Positions 8,901 through 15,333 of a stretch of 15,333 bases of DNA are shown here, piece after piece. Position numbers and translations under genes: made by a program. The notes under the pieces were generated by a model, which ran no database searches, was not told the DNA's origin, and saw nothing but the letters and a program-made list of their open reading frames with translations. Every line of letters begins with the position of its first letter. The first letter of the stretch is position 1. Source of the DNA: Pseudomonadota bacterium (lineage in GTDB: Bacteria > Pseudomonadota > Alphaproteobacteria > Rhizobiales > Rhizobiaceae); contig JAEWDP010000038.1 of assembly GCA_023390055.1 (NCBI GenBank), positions 1-15,333 on the forward strand, read 5' to 3'.

Positions 8901-9756
8901 AATAGTCGGGACAGATGACCGCGCTCTTGGTCCCCTTATAGCGCGCCTCGGTATAGAAATGGGCGTCGGGCGTGCGTGTCTGCGGCACGTTGGAACCCCA
9001 GATGAGCAGATAGCCCGCATTGTACCAGTCGGCAGATTCGGGAACGTCGGTCTGCTCGCCCCAGGTCTGGGGGCTGGCCGGTGGCAGGTCGCAATACCAG
9101 TCATAAAACGACATGCAGGTACCGCCGAGGAGCGACAGGTAGCGTGTTCCTGCCGCATAGGAGACCATCGACATGGCCGGGATCGGCGAAAAGCCGAAGA
9201 CACGGTCAGGGCCGTATTTCTTCGTCGTATAGGCATTGGCGGCCGCGACAATCTCGGTCGCCTCGTCCCAGCTTGCCCGCACGAACCCGCCCTTGCCGCG
9301 AATGCGCGTATAGCTTTCACGGGCCGCTGCATCGCTCTGGATCGCCGTCCAGGCCTCAATCGGGCTCATCGTCTTGCGCTTTTCACGCCACAGCCGCATC
9401 AGCCGACCGCGAATGAGCGGCGTCTTTACCCGGTTGGCACTGTAGAGATACCAGCTATAGGAGGCGCCTCGCGCACAACCGCGCGGTTCGTGATTGGGCA
9501 TGTCCGGCCGTGTGCGCGGATAGTCTGTCTGCTGGGTCTCCCAGGTGACGATGCCGGACTTGACATAGATCTTCCAGGAACAGGACCCGGTACAGTTCAC
9601 CCCGTGGGTGGAACGCACGATCTTGTCGTGTTGCCAGCGGCGGCGATAGGCATCCTCCCAGTCGCGGTTTTCGATCGTTGTCTGGCCGTGGCCATCGGAG
9701 AACGTGTCCTTGCGCAATGATGTCAGGAAGTTCAGCCGATCCAGCAGATGGCTCAT
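5935..9756 (-). CDS. narG: Respiratory nitrate reductase alpha subunit NarG
   Basis: NarG (1273 aa) is the catalytic subunit reducing nitrate to nitrite in the cytoplasm with quinol electrons; it holds Mo-bisMGD and the FS0 [4Fe-4S] cluster. The FS0 ligands are His51, Cys55, Cys59 and Cys94 (THGVNCTGSCSWK; PRGCARG). The Mo-ligand Asp lies in SFYDWYCDLPPASP (residues 216-229; Asp219 corresponds to Asp222 of E. coli). Other family blocks follow: HEPRGCARGASYSWYLYSAN, GSNVPQTRTPDAHF, CGCVGQSGGGWSHYVGQEKL, RSNLLGSSGKGHE, NFLTPHQKWGIHSTYTDNLL and YGFNYYGTVGSNRDEF. This makes it NarG rather than periplasmic NapA. GAGGAG (9763-9768) lies 6 bases before ATG 9756, 15 bases past narK. It is slightly longer than E. 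coli NarG (about 1247 aa), mainly from a segment at about 399-424. No Tat export signal is obvious beyond the short N-terminal remnant usual in the family. Confidence 0.98.
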   Translation of the reverse strand: MSHLLDRLNFLTSLRKDTFSDGHGQTTIENRDWEDAYRRRWQHDKIVRSTHGVNCTGSCSWKIYVKSGIVTWETQQTDYPRTRPDMPNHEPRGCARGASYSWYLYSANRVKTPLIRGRLMRLWREKRKTMSPIEAWTAIQSDAAARESYTRIRGKGGFVRASWDEATEIVAAANAYTTKKYGPDRVFGFSPIPAMSMVSYAAGTRYLSLLGGTCMSFYDWYCDLPPASPQTWGEQTDVPESADWYNAGYLLIWGSNVPQTRTPDAHFYTEARYKGTKSAVICPDYSEAAKFGDIWLNAKQGTDAALGMAFGHVILREFHLNRQVPYFEDYCRKYSDMPMLVRLDRQGERLVPGRQLRAADLPEALGQRSNPEWKTVAIDEISGDLVAPNGSIGYRWTAEGSVAPVKEPGVAEAGTSGEKDMETGRWNLEQKAGERDVHLKMSLILDEDHDEVAGVDFPYFGGAATNGFEVDDRGEVLTRKVPVKRLKLADGEDVLVATVFDLLCANYSLDRGLGGDHVAADYDADVPFTPAWAERITGVRRDKIVQVAREFGINAEKTNGRSMVIIGAGMNHWFNMDMNYRAVINMLVMCGCVGQSGGGWSHYVGQEKLRPQTGWTPLAFALDWARPPRHMNSTSAFYAHTGQWRYETVSSAEILSPTAPAGDWNRLSLIDYNIRAERMGWLPSAPQLKTNPLEVARSAKEAGVGVQDYVAKRLKSGELQMSCEDPDAPENWPRNMFVWRSNLLGSSGKGHEYFLKYLLGTDHGVQGKDLGEEGHMKPVEAVWHDKAPEGKLDLLVTIDFRMSTTAVYADIVLPTASWYEKDDMNTSDMHPFIHPLQAAVDPAYESKTDWEIFKTIASKFSEVAPEILGVEHDVVQLPLQHDSPGELAQGMVRDWKRGECELIPGQTAPAYIAVERDYPNLYKRFTAIGPLMEKIGNGGKGIAWDTVEEIHHLKALNGTVTDEGATRGMARLDTAIDACEMILMLAPETNGEVAVKAWDALGKATGRSHRHLAEVKQDEKIRFRDIAAQPRKIISSPTWSGIESEEVCYNAGWTNVNELIPWRTVTGRQQLYQDHEWMRAFGEGFVTWRPPVDLKTVGEAAKRPLVAGEPHVVLNFLTPHQKWGIHSTYTDNLLMLTLNRGGPVVWISEVDAKTAGLVDNDWVEVFNINGAITARAVVSQRMKEGSMFMYHAQEKIINTPGSQVTGRRGGIHNSVTRTVLKPTHMIGGYAQLAYGFNYYGTVGSNRDEFVIVRKLKKVDWMDQPATLTTEAAE

Positions 9757-9771
9757 CTGTGTCTCCTCGGT

Positions 9772-12477
9772 TTATTCAGCAGGAATGGCGACGGACAAGG
9801 CCCGGCCGCGCTCGATGTCGTGCAGCAGGCCACCGCGGCGGGTGTAGACAACCCAGGTGACGACCAGGCACAGGATGTAGAAGGCAAGAAAGGCCCATAA
9901 TGCTGCCAGCGGCGCTCCGGTCAGGCCTATGGATGTGCCGTAGGCCTTCGGAATGAAGAACCCGCCATAGCCACCGATGGCACTGGTGAAAGCGACAATG
10001 GCCGCTGCCTCGCGCTCGGAGCGGCGACGCTGCTCGTCTCCGCTCTCACCGGGATAAAGACGCGCGATCTCCTTTCGCATGATGACCGGAATCATCTGGA
10101 AGGTGGAGGAATTGCCGATCCCGGTGAAGAAGAACAAAGCCATGAAGCCGGCGAAGAACAGGGCAAAGGATGCGTTTTCCAACCCCTGGATCACCACCAG
10201 CACAGAGACGATCATGCCGGCAAACACCCAGAAGGTGACGCGTGCGCCACCGACCCGGTCTGCCAGCCAGCCGCTGCCGGCACGGCTAAGGGCACCGATC
10301 AGCGGGCCGAGGAAGACGAATTGCAGCGCATTCACTTGCGGGAATGCCAGGCCCGACAACAGCGGAAAGCCTGCTGAATAGCCGATGAAGGAGCCGAACG
10401 TGCCGACATAAAGCAGGCACATCACCCAATTCTGAGTTCGGGTAAAGATCACCGCCTGTTCACGGAAACTGGCGCGCGCGTCGGCCAGATCATTCATGCC
10501 CAGCCAGGCTGCAGCAGTCGATGCGAGGATGAAGGGTACCCAGACGAAACCGGCATTTTGCATCCAGATGCGACCGCCGTCGGCAAGTTCCTGCGGCGCG
10601 CCGCCAAGAACACCGAACACGCCGGCCGTGATGACCAGCGGCACCAGAAACTGCATGAGCGAAACACCCAGATTGCCCAGTCCCGCATTCAGCCCCATGG
10701 CGTGGCCTTTTTCGGCGCGCGGGTAAAAGAAGCTGATATTGGCCATAGACGAAGCGAAATTGGCCCCGCCCAGGCCGCATAAAAGCGCCAAGACCACGAA
10801 GATCAGATAGGGCGTGGAAGGATCCTGTACGGCATAGCCGATGCCCAATGCAGGGATCAAAAGCGACGCGGTAGATAGTGTCGTCCAGAGCCTGCCGCCG
10901 AAGATCGGCACCATGAAGCTGTAGAATATTCGCAGCGTCGCACCGGAAAGCGCCGGCAATGCCGCCAGCCAGAAGAGCTGGTCCTGCGTGAAATCGAAAC
11001 CGATGGACGGCAGTTGCGACACCACCACCGACCAGACCATCCAGACGGCGAAGGCGAGCAAAAGCGCCGGGATCGAGATCCACAGATTGCGCTTTGCAAT
11101 GCGTCGGCCCTGGTCGTTCCAGAATTGCGGGTCCTCCGGCCGCCAGTCATCGATCACATGCGGCATGACCGTACGGTCGGGATCGTGAACCTCTGCCAGT
11201 TCAGGGAAGTTGGGCAACCGGTCGAGCGCCGTGCCATGCGCCCGGCGCTCCATGGCCCTGATCGAAAAATGCATCCAGCCGAGCGATACCACGACAATCA
11301 GAAGCAGCAATACAAAGGCCGAGGTCCAGATGCCCGTCACGTCGAGCAGCGCACCGAAGACGATCGGCAGAACGAAGCCGCCCAGCCCGCCGATCATGCC
11401 GACAAGGCCGCCAACCGCGCCGACATGCTTTGGATAATAGATCGGAATGTGGCGGAACACGGCCGCCTTGCCGAGGCTCATGAAGAAACCCAAAGCAAAC
11501 AGCGTGGCAACGAAGGGCCATAGCTGCATCTCGGTCGAAAACGCGATCGGGCCATGCTTGCCGCGGATCACATACTCCGTCGGCGGATAGGATAGCATGA
11601 ACAGGAAGAGAGCCGAAAAGCCGAGTGTCCAGTACATGACGGAGCGGGCACCGAAACGATCGGACAAAACGCCGCCATAGGCGCGAAAGATGCTGGCTGA
11701 AAGACTGAAGATGGCAGCAGCAGCCCCTGCCGTGCGCACGTCCACACCATAGACCTGCACCAGATAGTAGGGCAGCCATAAAGCCAGCGCGACAAAGCCG
11801 CCGAACACGAAGAAATAATAGAGCGAAAAACGCCAGACCTGAAGCTTCTTCAATGGCGCGAACTGCTCGGCCAGGCTCGGCGCAGCAATACCCTTTGCAC
11901 GGCGCGCGGCAAAATCGGGATCGTCCTTGGCAAGAAGATAGAAGACGACGCCCATGATGGTAATGACTGCCGCCCATACCTCCGCAACGCCTTGCCAGCC
12001 CCAGGCGACCAGCGCGAACGGCGCAAGGAATGTGGTCACTGCCGCGCCGATATTGCCCATCCCGAACACACCAAGCGCCGTTCCCTGCCGTTTCTGCGGA
12101 TACCACTTGGTGACGTAGGCAACGCCGATGATGAAGGAGCCGCCAGCCAGACCAACGCCGAGCGCTGCCAAAAGGAAGGTAAAGTAGCTGTCGGCAAAGG
12201 TCATCGCTAAGGTGGCAGCGCCGGTCAGGATCATCTGGGACGAAAACACCAGCCGTCCACCATAGCGTTCGGTCCAGACGCCGAGAATCAGCCTGATCAG
12301 GGAGCCTGTCAGCACCGGCGTGGCGATCAGTATGCCATATTCGAATTCAGAGAGATCGAGCTCCTCCTTGATGGACAGTCCAATGATGGAGAAGAGCGTC
12401 CAGACTGCAAAACACAAGGTGAAGGCGATGGTCGAGAGCCAAAGGGCTTTCTGCTGGTCGTAGCGGCTTGGTGTCAT
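9772..12477 (-). CDS. narK: Fused NarK1-NarK2 nitrate/nitrite transporter
   Basis: A 901-residue protein made of two major-facilitator domains in tandem, about 1-405 and 465-890, joined by a hydrophilic linker (about 406-464). This gives some 24 membrane helices in all. Each half has its own nitrate-signature pair: AGGSFIIGVAYVTKWYP (111-127) and GMIGGLGGF (360-368) in the first; GLGGANFASSMANISFFYP (568-586) and AIGGYGGFFIP in the second. Each half also keeps the two substrate-binding arginines (Arg62 and Arg265; Arg516 and Arg732). In fused NarK proteins known from Paracoccus the first half is a nitrate/proton symporter and the second a nitrate/nitrite antiporter; the same is inferred here. 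ATG 12477 starts at MTPSRYDQQKALW; the longer frame to 12558 is rejected because that ATG lies 6 bases from the FNR-type box, inside the promoter. The ribosome site is weak (ACGGA, 4 bases). First gene of the operon. Confidence 0.96.
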   Translation of the reverse strand: MTPSRYDQQKALWLSTIAFTLCFAVWTLFSIIGLSIKEELDLSEFEYGILIATPVLTGSLIRLILGVWTERYGGRLVFSSQMILTGAATLAMTFADSYFTFLLAALGVGLAGGSFIIGVAYVTKWYPQKRQGTALGVFGMGNIGAAVTTFLAPFALVAWGWQGVAEVWAAVITIMGVVFYLLAKDDPDFAARRAKGIAAPSLAEQFAPLKKLQVWRFSLYYFFVFGGFVALALWLPYYLVQVYGVDVRTAGAAAAIFSLSASIFRAYGGVLSDRFGARSVMYWTLGFSALFLFMLSYPPTEYVIRGKHGPIAFSTEMQLWPFVATLFALGFFMSLGKAAVFRHIPIYYPKHVGAVGGLVGMIGGLGGFVLPIVFGALLDVTGIWTSAFVLLLLIVVVSLGWMHFSIRAMERRAHGTALDRLPNFPELAEVHDPDRTVMPHVIDDWRPEDPQFWNDQGRRIAKRNLWISIPALLLAFAVWMVWSVVVSQLPSIGFDFTQDQLFWLAALPALSGATLRIFYSFMVPIFGGRLWTTLSTASLLIPALGIGYAVQDPSTPYLIFVVLALLCGLGGANFASSMANISFFYPRAEKGHAMGLNAGLGNLGVSLMQFLVPLVITAGVFGVLGGAPQELADGGRIWMQNAGFVWVPFILASTAAAWLGMNDLADARASFREQAVIFTRTQNWVMCLLYVGTFGSFIGYSAGFPLLSGLAFPQVNALQFVFLGPLIGALSRAGSGWLADRVGGARVTFWVFAGMIVSVLVVIQGLENASFALFFAGFMALFFFTGIGNSSTFQMIPVIMRKEIARLYPGESGDEQRRRSEREAAAIVAFTSAIGGYGGFFIPKAYGTSIGLTGAPLAALWAFLAFYILCLVVTWVVYTRRGGLLHDIERGRALSVAIPAE

Positions 12478-12499
12478 GTAATCCGTCGCGGCTTGGCTC

Positions 12500-12514
12500 C
12501 CGGCTTTAAACCGG
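12500..12514 (-). other. Small hairpin in the narK leader
   Basis: CCGG arms on either side of TTTAAAG, extendable by a G-U and a U-A pair, form a short stem-loop 22 bases before the narK start. A GGGAG sequence overlaps its 3' arm. It may affect translation of the weakly Shine-Dalgarno-equipped narK, but it is short and could be chance. Confidence 0.25.
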
Positions 12515-12531
12515 TGGCTGGATTGCGTCCG

Positions 12532-12578
12532 ATTACAGGCAAACATCTTTGGCCACATGAGGCATTGACCTGGATCAA
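12532..12578 (-). promoter_or_regulatory. FNR-type box and candidate promoter for the nar operon
   Basis: On the minus strand TTGATCCAGGTCAA (12578-12565) matches the FNR/FnrN/Anr consensus TTGAT-N4-ATCAA at 9 of 10 half-site positions, and reads as a perfect TTGA..TCAA dyad. A further TTGAC half-site lies directly upstream (12587-12583). A candidate -10 element, TGTAAT (12537-12532), is present, though it sits about 5 bases further from the box than in a textbook class II promoter. Low-oxygen activation of narKGHJI by FNR-type regulators is established in many proteobacteria; here it is inferred from the site alone. The related regulators NnrR and DNR recognise nearly the same sequence and cannot be excluded. 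Confidence 0.8.
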
Positions 12579-12903
12579 GGGGTCAAGGTTTGCGGCGGTT
12601 GTCTTGCGTTGCGATGTCGCTCGACCGTGGCGTGGTCGGCAGTGCATACCTGGCTGTCAGACGCCGGCTCCATTTTTCGCCGCGCAAGATTTTAGCCGCC
12701 CTCTGCACGGCAGGCATAGGCATCTTTCCTGTGGCGGGACCGGGAGGGGGTCATTCAGGGAAAGGAGCGTTCGGATCGCACGAGATGCAGCAGAAAATCG
12801 CAAGAGCAGAGATTACGGCAGATCAAGCGGCAGCTTTCACCGGCCTCGTCTGGAACGACAACGACCGCTTCGGGCCCCTGCCCTGCGAAAACGACGCTAC
12901 AGG
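12579..12903. other. Intergenic region between nar operon and ribF
   Basis: These 325 bases separate the 3' end of ribF from the nar promoter. No strong terminator was found after ribF. A plus-strand frame is open from a TTG at 12590 (internal ATG at 12614) to a TAG at 12905-12907, giving at most 105 residues. It has no good ribosome binding site at either start, no recognisable domain and mixed third-codon bases, so I do not call it a gene. AAAGGAG at 12761-12767 is Shine-Dalgarno-like but the next in-frame ATG (12785) is 17 bases away. Confidence 0.5.
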
Positions 12904-13884
12904 CTAGAATGCAATCTTTGCGTCCAGGTCGCCAAGCGGGGAGACTGCGGCAAGCAACGCCCTTGCCTCTTCTTCATCCCGCCTGATCTGCGCAACCAGC
13001 GGATCGAGACCATCAAATTTCAGCTCGTCGCGAAGATAGCCGAAGAAAGAAACCGAGCAGATCTGCCCGTAGAGGTCACCGGAAAAATCGAAGAGAAATG
13101 TCTCAAGAAGCGGCGCGCCATCATCCGTGACCGTCGGCCGCCGTCCATAGCTTGCCACGCCATCGTGAAGTACACCGTCCGGTGTCCTAAAACGGACTGC
13201 ATAGACGCCGGTCTTCAGTTCGGTTTCAAGCGGCAGCACCATGTTCGCCGTTGGAAATCCAAGCGTGCGTCCAAGTTTTTCGCCGCCGACAACTTCTGCT
13301 TCTACCGTATAGCGGTAGCCGAGGAGACCTGCAGCTTCAACAACGTCGCCGCTCGAAAGGAGCGACCTGATCCGACTGGAGGAAACGACATCTGCATTTT
13401 CGTCACGGAATGCATCCATCAAGGTGACGCTAAAGCCATGGCGTTCGCCCGAATTGATCAGATAGGCGGGGCCGCCTTCGCGACCGCGTCCAAAATGAAA
13501 ATTGAAGCCGGTTACAATTGCGCTCGCATTCAGCCATTCGACTAAAATGGTTTCCACGAACTCCTGTGCCGTGCGTTTGGAAAACACCCGGTCGAACGGG
13601 TACTCAATGACCGAGCGAAACCCCATGGCTTGAAGCAGCCTTGCCTTCACGGAGGCCGGTGTCAGCCGGAAGACCGGTTGGTCGGGCCGAAAGACCGTGC
13701 GTGGATGCGGCTCGAACGTCAAGACCAGCGCCGGAACGTTGTTTTCCTTTGCAATCGCAAGCGCCTTTTCCAGCACACTGCGATGGCCACGATGCACCCC
13801 GTCGAAATTGCCGATCGCGACCACGCCACCCTTCAGATTATCGGGCAACGGCTCCTTGCTGTCATTTCGATGAAATACGGTCAT
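12904..13884 (-). CDS. ribF: Bifunctional riboflavin kinase / FAD synthetase RibF
   Basis: RibF (326 aa) phosphorylates riboflavin to FMN and adenylylates FMN to FAD in the cytoplasm. The N-terminal nucleotidyltransferase domain shows GNFDGVHRGH (25-34), the HxGH-type nucleotide motif, then LTFEPHPRTVF (55-65), TGFNFHFGRGREG (125-137) and the SSSRIRSLLSSGD block (168-180). The C-terminal flavokinase domain starts at about 183 and contains GRTLGFPTAN (205-214), ASYGRRPTV (244-252) and LETFLFDFSGDLYG (260-273). ATG 13884 lies 10 bases past the upstream hydrolase stop; AGGA within TAGGAACC is its likely ribosome site. The frame continues to 13953 inside the hydrolase gene and is rejected. Length is typical (about 310-330). 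The usual NxGxRPT motif is SYGRRPT here. Confidence 0.96.
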   Translation of the reverse strand: MTVFHRNDSKEPLPDNLKGGVVAIGNFDGVHRGHRSVLEKALAIAKENNVPALVLTFEPHPRTVFRPDQPVFRLTPASVKARLLQAMGFRSVIEYPFDRVFSKRTAQEFVETILVEWLNASAIVTGFNFHFGRGREGGPAYLINSGERHGFSVTLMDAFRDENADVVSSSRIRSLLSSGDVVEAAGLLGYRYTVEAEVVGGEKLGRTLGFPTANMVLPLETELKTGVYAVRFRTPDGVLHDGVASYGRRPTVTDDGAPLLETFLFDFSGDLYGQICSVSFFGYLRDELKFDGLDPLVAQIRRDEEEARALLAAVSPLGDLDAKIAF

Positions 13885-13894
13885 TGGGAGGTTC

Positions 13895-14743
13895 CTATGC
13901 CAGGCGCGGCATCCACCATTTTGGAGACGCCCCCTCTTGTTTGAGCCAGGCATTCATCACCGCCTCGTCAATTTCCCCGTTGATCGTATATTCGCCTACG
14001 TGAATGCCCGCGCTGATGTAAAGAAGATCCAGACCTTGTGCGATCGCGCCGCGCACATCGGTCGGCATGCCGTCACCGATGGCCAGAACCTTGTCGGTTG
14101 CAAAATCACCACGGACCTCGCGTGCGCTCGCAAGTGCTTCCTGATAAATCGGCTGGTGCGGCTTACCGGCGATGCGGGTCGTCCCCCCGAGTTCCTCGTA
14201 GTAGGCCGCAATGGCGCCAGCACAGGGGATGATGCGATGGCCCCGTTCGACGACCAGGTCAGGGTTTGCGCAGATGAACGGGACATCCCTTTTGCAAAAC
14301 GCAACCAGCATGTCACGGTAGTCTTCGGGCACCTCCCTTTCGTCATCGAAGAAGCCTGTGCAGACAATGGCATCCGCCTCGTCCTGGCCAACCACCTCGA
14401 CGTCAAGGCCATCAAAGAGTGGCATGTCACGGTCTGGTCCGATCAAAAAGACCTTGTCTGGCCCGTCGGCGATCAGATGACGCGTGACATCTCCTGAAGT
14501 CACGATCCGATCATAGGCCTCGTCCTGGACACCTAAGAGCCGGAGCTGGGAAATAACACCTGGAGACGGGCGCGGGGAATTGGTGATCAGGACAACGGTC
14601 ACGCCAGCCTTGCGGGCATTTTCAAGAGCATCGCAGGCTTTGGAAAACGTATCGACGCCATTATGCACCACGCCCCAGACATCTGAGAGAATCACCTCGT
14701 AGTTTTCGGTGATGTCACTGAGATTTTTGGTGCGCATGGCCAT
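13895..14743 (-). CDS. TIGR01459-type HAD-superfamily hydrolase
   Basis: A 282-residue cytoplasmic HAD-like (NagD/CECR5-type, class IIA) protein. Motif I is LSDVWGVVHNG (residues 19-29) with Asp21 as the expected nucleophile; motif II is LITNSPR (52-58); motif III supplies Lys194 in GKPHQPIY; motif IV is GDGMPTDVRGA (223-233). The residue two after the nucleophile, normally an acid/base Asp, is Trp23. I recall this DxWG form as characteristic of the TIGR01459 family. The substrate is unknown. ATG 14743 (MAMRTKN) has GAGGG about 10 bases upstream and puts motif I at the normal distance; an upstream ATG at 14821 has no ribosome site and would add 26 residues without homology signal. It precedes ribF by 10 bases in the same transcript, so a role near flavin or vitamin metabolism is possible but unproven. 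Confidence 0.88.
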   Translation of the reverse strand: MAMRTKNLSDITENYEVILSDVWGVVHNGVDTFSKACDALENARKAGVTVVLITNSPRPSPGVISQLRLLGVQDEAYDRIVTSGDVTRHLIADGPDKVFLIGPDRDMPLFDGLDVEVVGQDEADAIVCTGFFDDEREVPEDYRDMLVAFCKRDVPFICANPDLVVERGHRIIPCAGAIAAYYEELGGTTRIAGKPHQPIYQEALASAREVRGDFATDKVLAIGDGMPTDVRGAIAQGLDLLYISAGIHVGEYTINGEIDEAVMNAWLKQEGASPKWWMPRLA

Positions 14744-15030
14744 ATCTGCTTTGCCCTCTTGATAATGTAGACCGGTCACATCGCAAACCACCGGCATGAT
14801 TACAAGTGCGTTCATTGCCAATGGGCGCGATCACATCCACCTGCCTGACAGACGTTTCTTGTTTTCCTGCATTATGGTGTTATTGCAATTGCGCGATGAC
14901 ACATGACGGACAAACACGTCGATTAAGATGAGGGCACAGCGCAAGACCACGTCTTTTGCTAGCGAATGTTCTCGCCATTAAGCCTGTTTTCTCGAAAAAG
15001 ACGAAGGGTCGCAAAAAAATCTCGGGCGTT

Positions 15031-15062
15031 CTTGACTCAGTCAAGACCCAGACTTATCTCAG
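15031..15062 (+). promoter_or_regulatory. Heat-shock (sigma-32-type) promoter of groES
   Basis: A -35 element CTTGAC (15031-15036) and a -10 element CTTATCTCAG (15053-15062) are 16 bases apart. The -10 matches the alphaproteobacterial heat-shock pattern CYTATNTNNG at every fixed base. It sits directly upstream of the CIRCE operator, as expected for groESL. The -35 is also the left arm of a palindrome, TTGACTCAGTCAA (15032-15044). Confidence 0.8.
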
Positions 15063-15068
15063 CGTCCG

Positions 15069-15095
15069 TTAGCACTCCCAACAGATGAGTGCTAA
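15069..15095 (+). promoter_or_regulatory. CIRCE operator (HrcA binding site)
   Basis: TTAGCACTC and GAGTGCTAA are perfect 9-base inverted arms separated by exactly 9 bases, the canonical CIRCE element. HrcA binds it and represses groESL in unstressed cells. It lies just past the promoter, 54 bases before the groES start, and therefore in or at the 5' end of the leader. Confidence 0.97.
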
Positions 15096-15149
15096 CAATC
15101 GAAATGGGTCCGCAGATCCATCCATGTCATTTGATCGAGGGATAAGACA

Positions 15150-15333
15150 ATGGCAAACACCAATTTTCGCCCCCTGCACGATCGCGTCGTTGTTCGACGC
15201 GTAGAGTCTGAAGAAAAGACCAAGGGTGGCATCATCATCCCGGACACCGCCAAGGAAAAGCCTCAGGAAGGCGAAATCGTAGCGGTTGGACCGGGCGGCC
15301 GTGACGACGACGGCGACCTGATCGCTCTTGACG
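15150..15333 (+). CDS. groES: Co-chaperonin GroES, N-terminal part
   Basis: The first 61 codons of the 10-kDa co-chaperonin that caps GroEL; the gene runs off the right edge. The start is ATG 15150, with GAGGG (15137-15141) 8 bases upstream. The visible protein begins MANTNFRPLHDRVVVRR and contains the mobile-loop region EEKTKGGIIIPDTAKEK (residues 22-38), followed by PQEGEIVAVGPGGRDDDG. These are the standard GroES features. Regulation is clear from the sequence: heat-shock promoter plus CIRCE, so both sigma-32 and HrcA control are expected. groEL is expected immediately downstream, outside the window. Confidence 0.98.
   Translation, partial: MANTNFRPLHDRVVVRRVESEEKTKGGIIIPDTAKEKPQEGEIVAVGPGGRDDDGDLIALD

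Noticed and set aside
8656..9720. Plus-strand frame of 354 residues opposite narG
   Set aside because: It lies wholly antisense to the strongly conserved narG; such long antisense frames are common in GC-rich genes, and its sequence shows no domain.
11201..12106. Minus-strand frame of 301 residues inside narK
   Set aside because: It is a shadow in a different frame of the narK coding sequence, rich in Arg, Cys and His, with no membrane pattern.
12541..12760. Possible Moco, RFN or SAM riboswitch between ribF and narK
   Set aside because: I looked for the conserved cores of these elements and found no match; the purine-rich stretch at 12740-12767 alone is not evidence.
12493..13545. Plus-strand frame of 350 residues opposite ribF and the nar leader
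   Set aside because: Most of it is antisense to ribF and it also spans the nar leader and FNR-type box; composition is not protein-like.

Overview
The window looks like chromosome from an alphaproteobacterium of the Rhizobiales, probably Rhizobiaceae or a close relative. Three things suggest this: a CIRCE operator with an alphaproteobacterial-type heat-shock promoter in front of groES, a TIGR01459-type HAD hydrolase paired with ribF next to groES, and the character of the nar and chemoreceptor proteins. The genus cannot be fixed from the sequence alone.

Layout, left to right. Positions 1-278 (minus strand) hold the first 92 codons of a membrane chemoreceptor, cut by the window edge. Positions 279-867 hold no convincing gene, only short inverted repeats. 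Positions 868-12477 are one tightly packed minus-strand operon, read right to left: narK (a fused two-domain nitrate/nitrite transporter), narG, narH, narJ, narI, a parvulin-type peptidyl-prolyl isomerase and moeA. Four junctions are ATGA stop/start overlaps (G/H, H/J, I/ppiC, ppiC/moeA); the other two gaps are 13 and 15 bases. A perfect FNR-type box, TTGATCCAGGTCAA, lies 87 bases upstream of the narK start.

Positions 12579-12903 separate the nar operon from a second minus-strand unit. That unit is a HAD-family hydrolase followed 10 bases later by ribF (bifunctional riboflavin kinase/FAD synthetase). Divergent from it, on the plus strand, is the heat-shock promoter, a perfect CIRCE element and the first 61 codons of groES, cut by the right edge.

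How the genes work together: the operon encodes respiratory membrane-bound nitrate reduction. NarK brings nitrate in and exports nitrite. NarGHI transfers quinol electrons through hemes and iron-sulfur clusters to a bis-MGD molybdenum centre. NarJ is the maturation chaperone. MoeA makes molybdenum cofactor. The isomerase is probably a folding helper for the complex (inferred from position). The FNR-type box implies induction when oxygen is low. The flanking genes (groES, HAD-ribF, chemoreceptor) are ordinary chromosomal genes. No phage, insertion sequence, CRISPR array, tRNA or rRNA was seen, and I found no strong case for an undescribed system.
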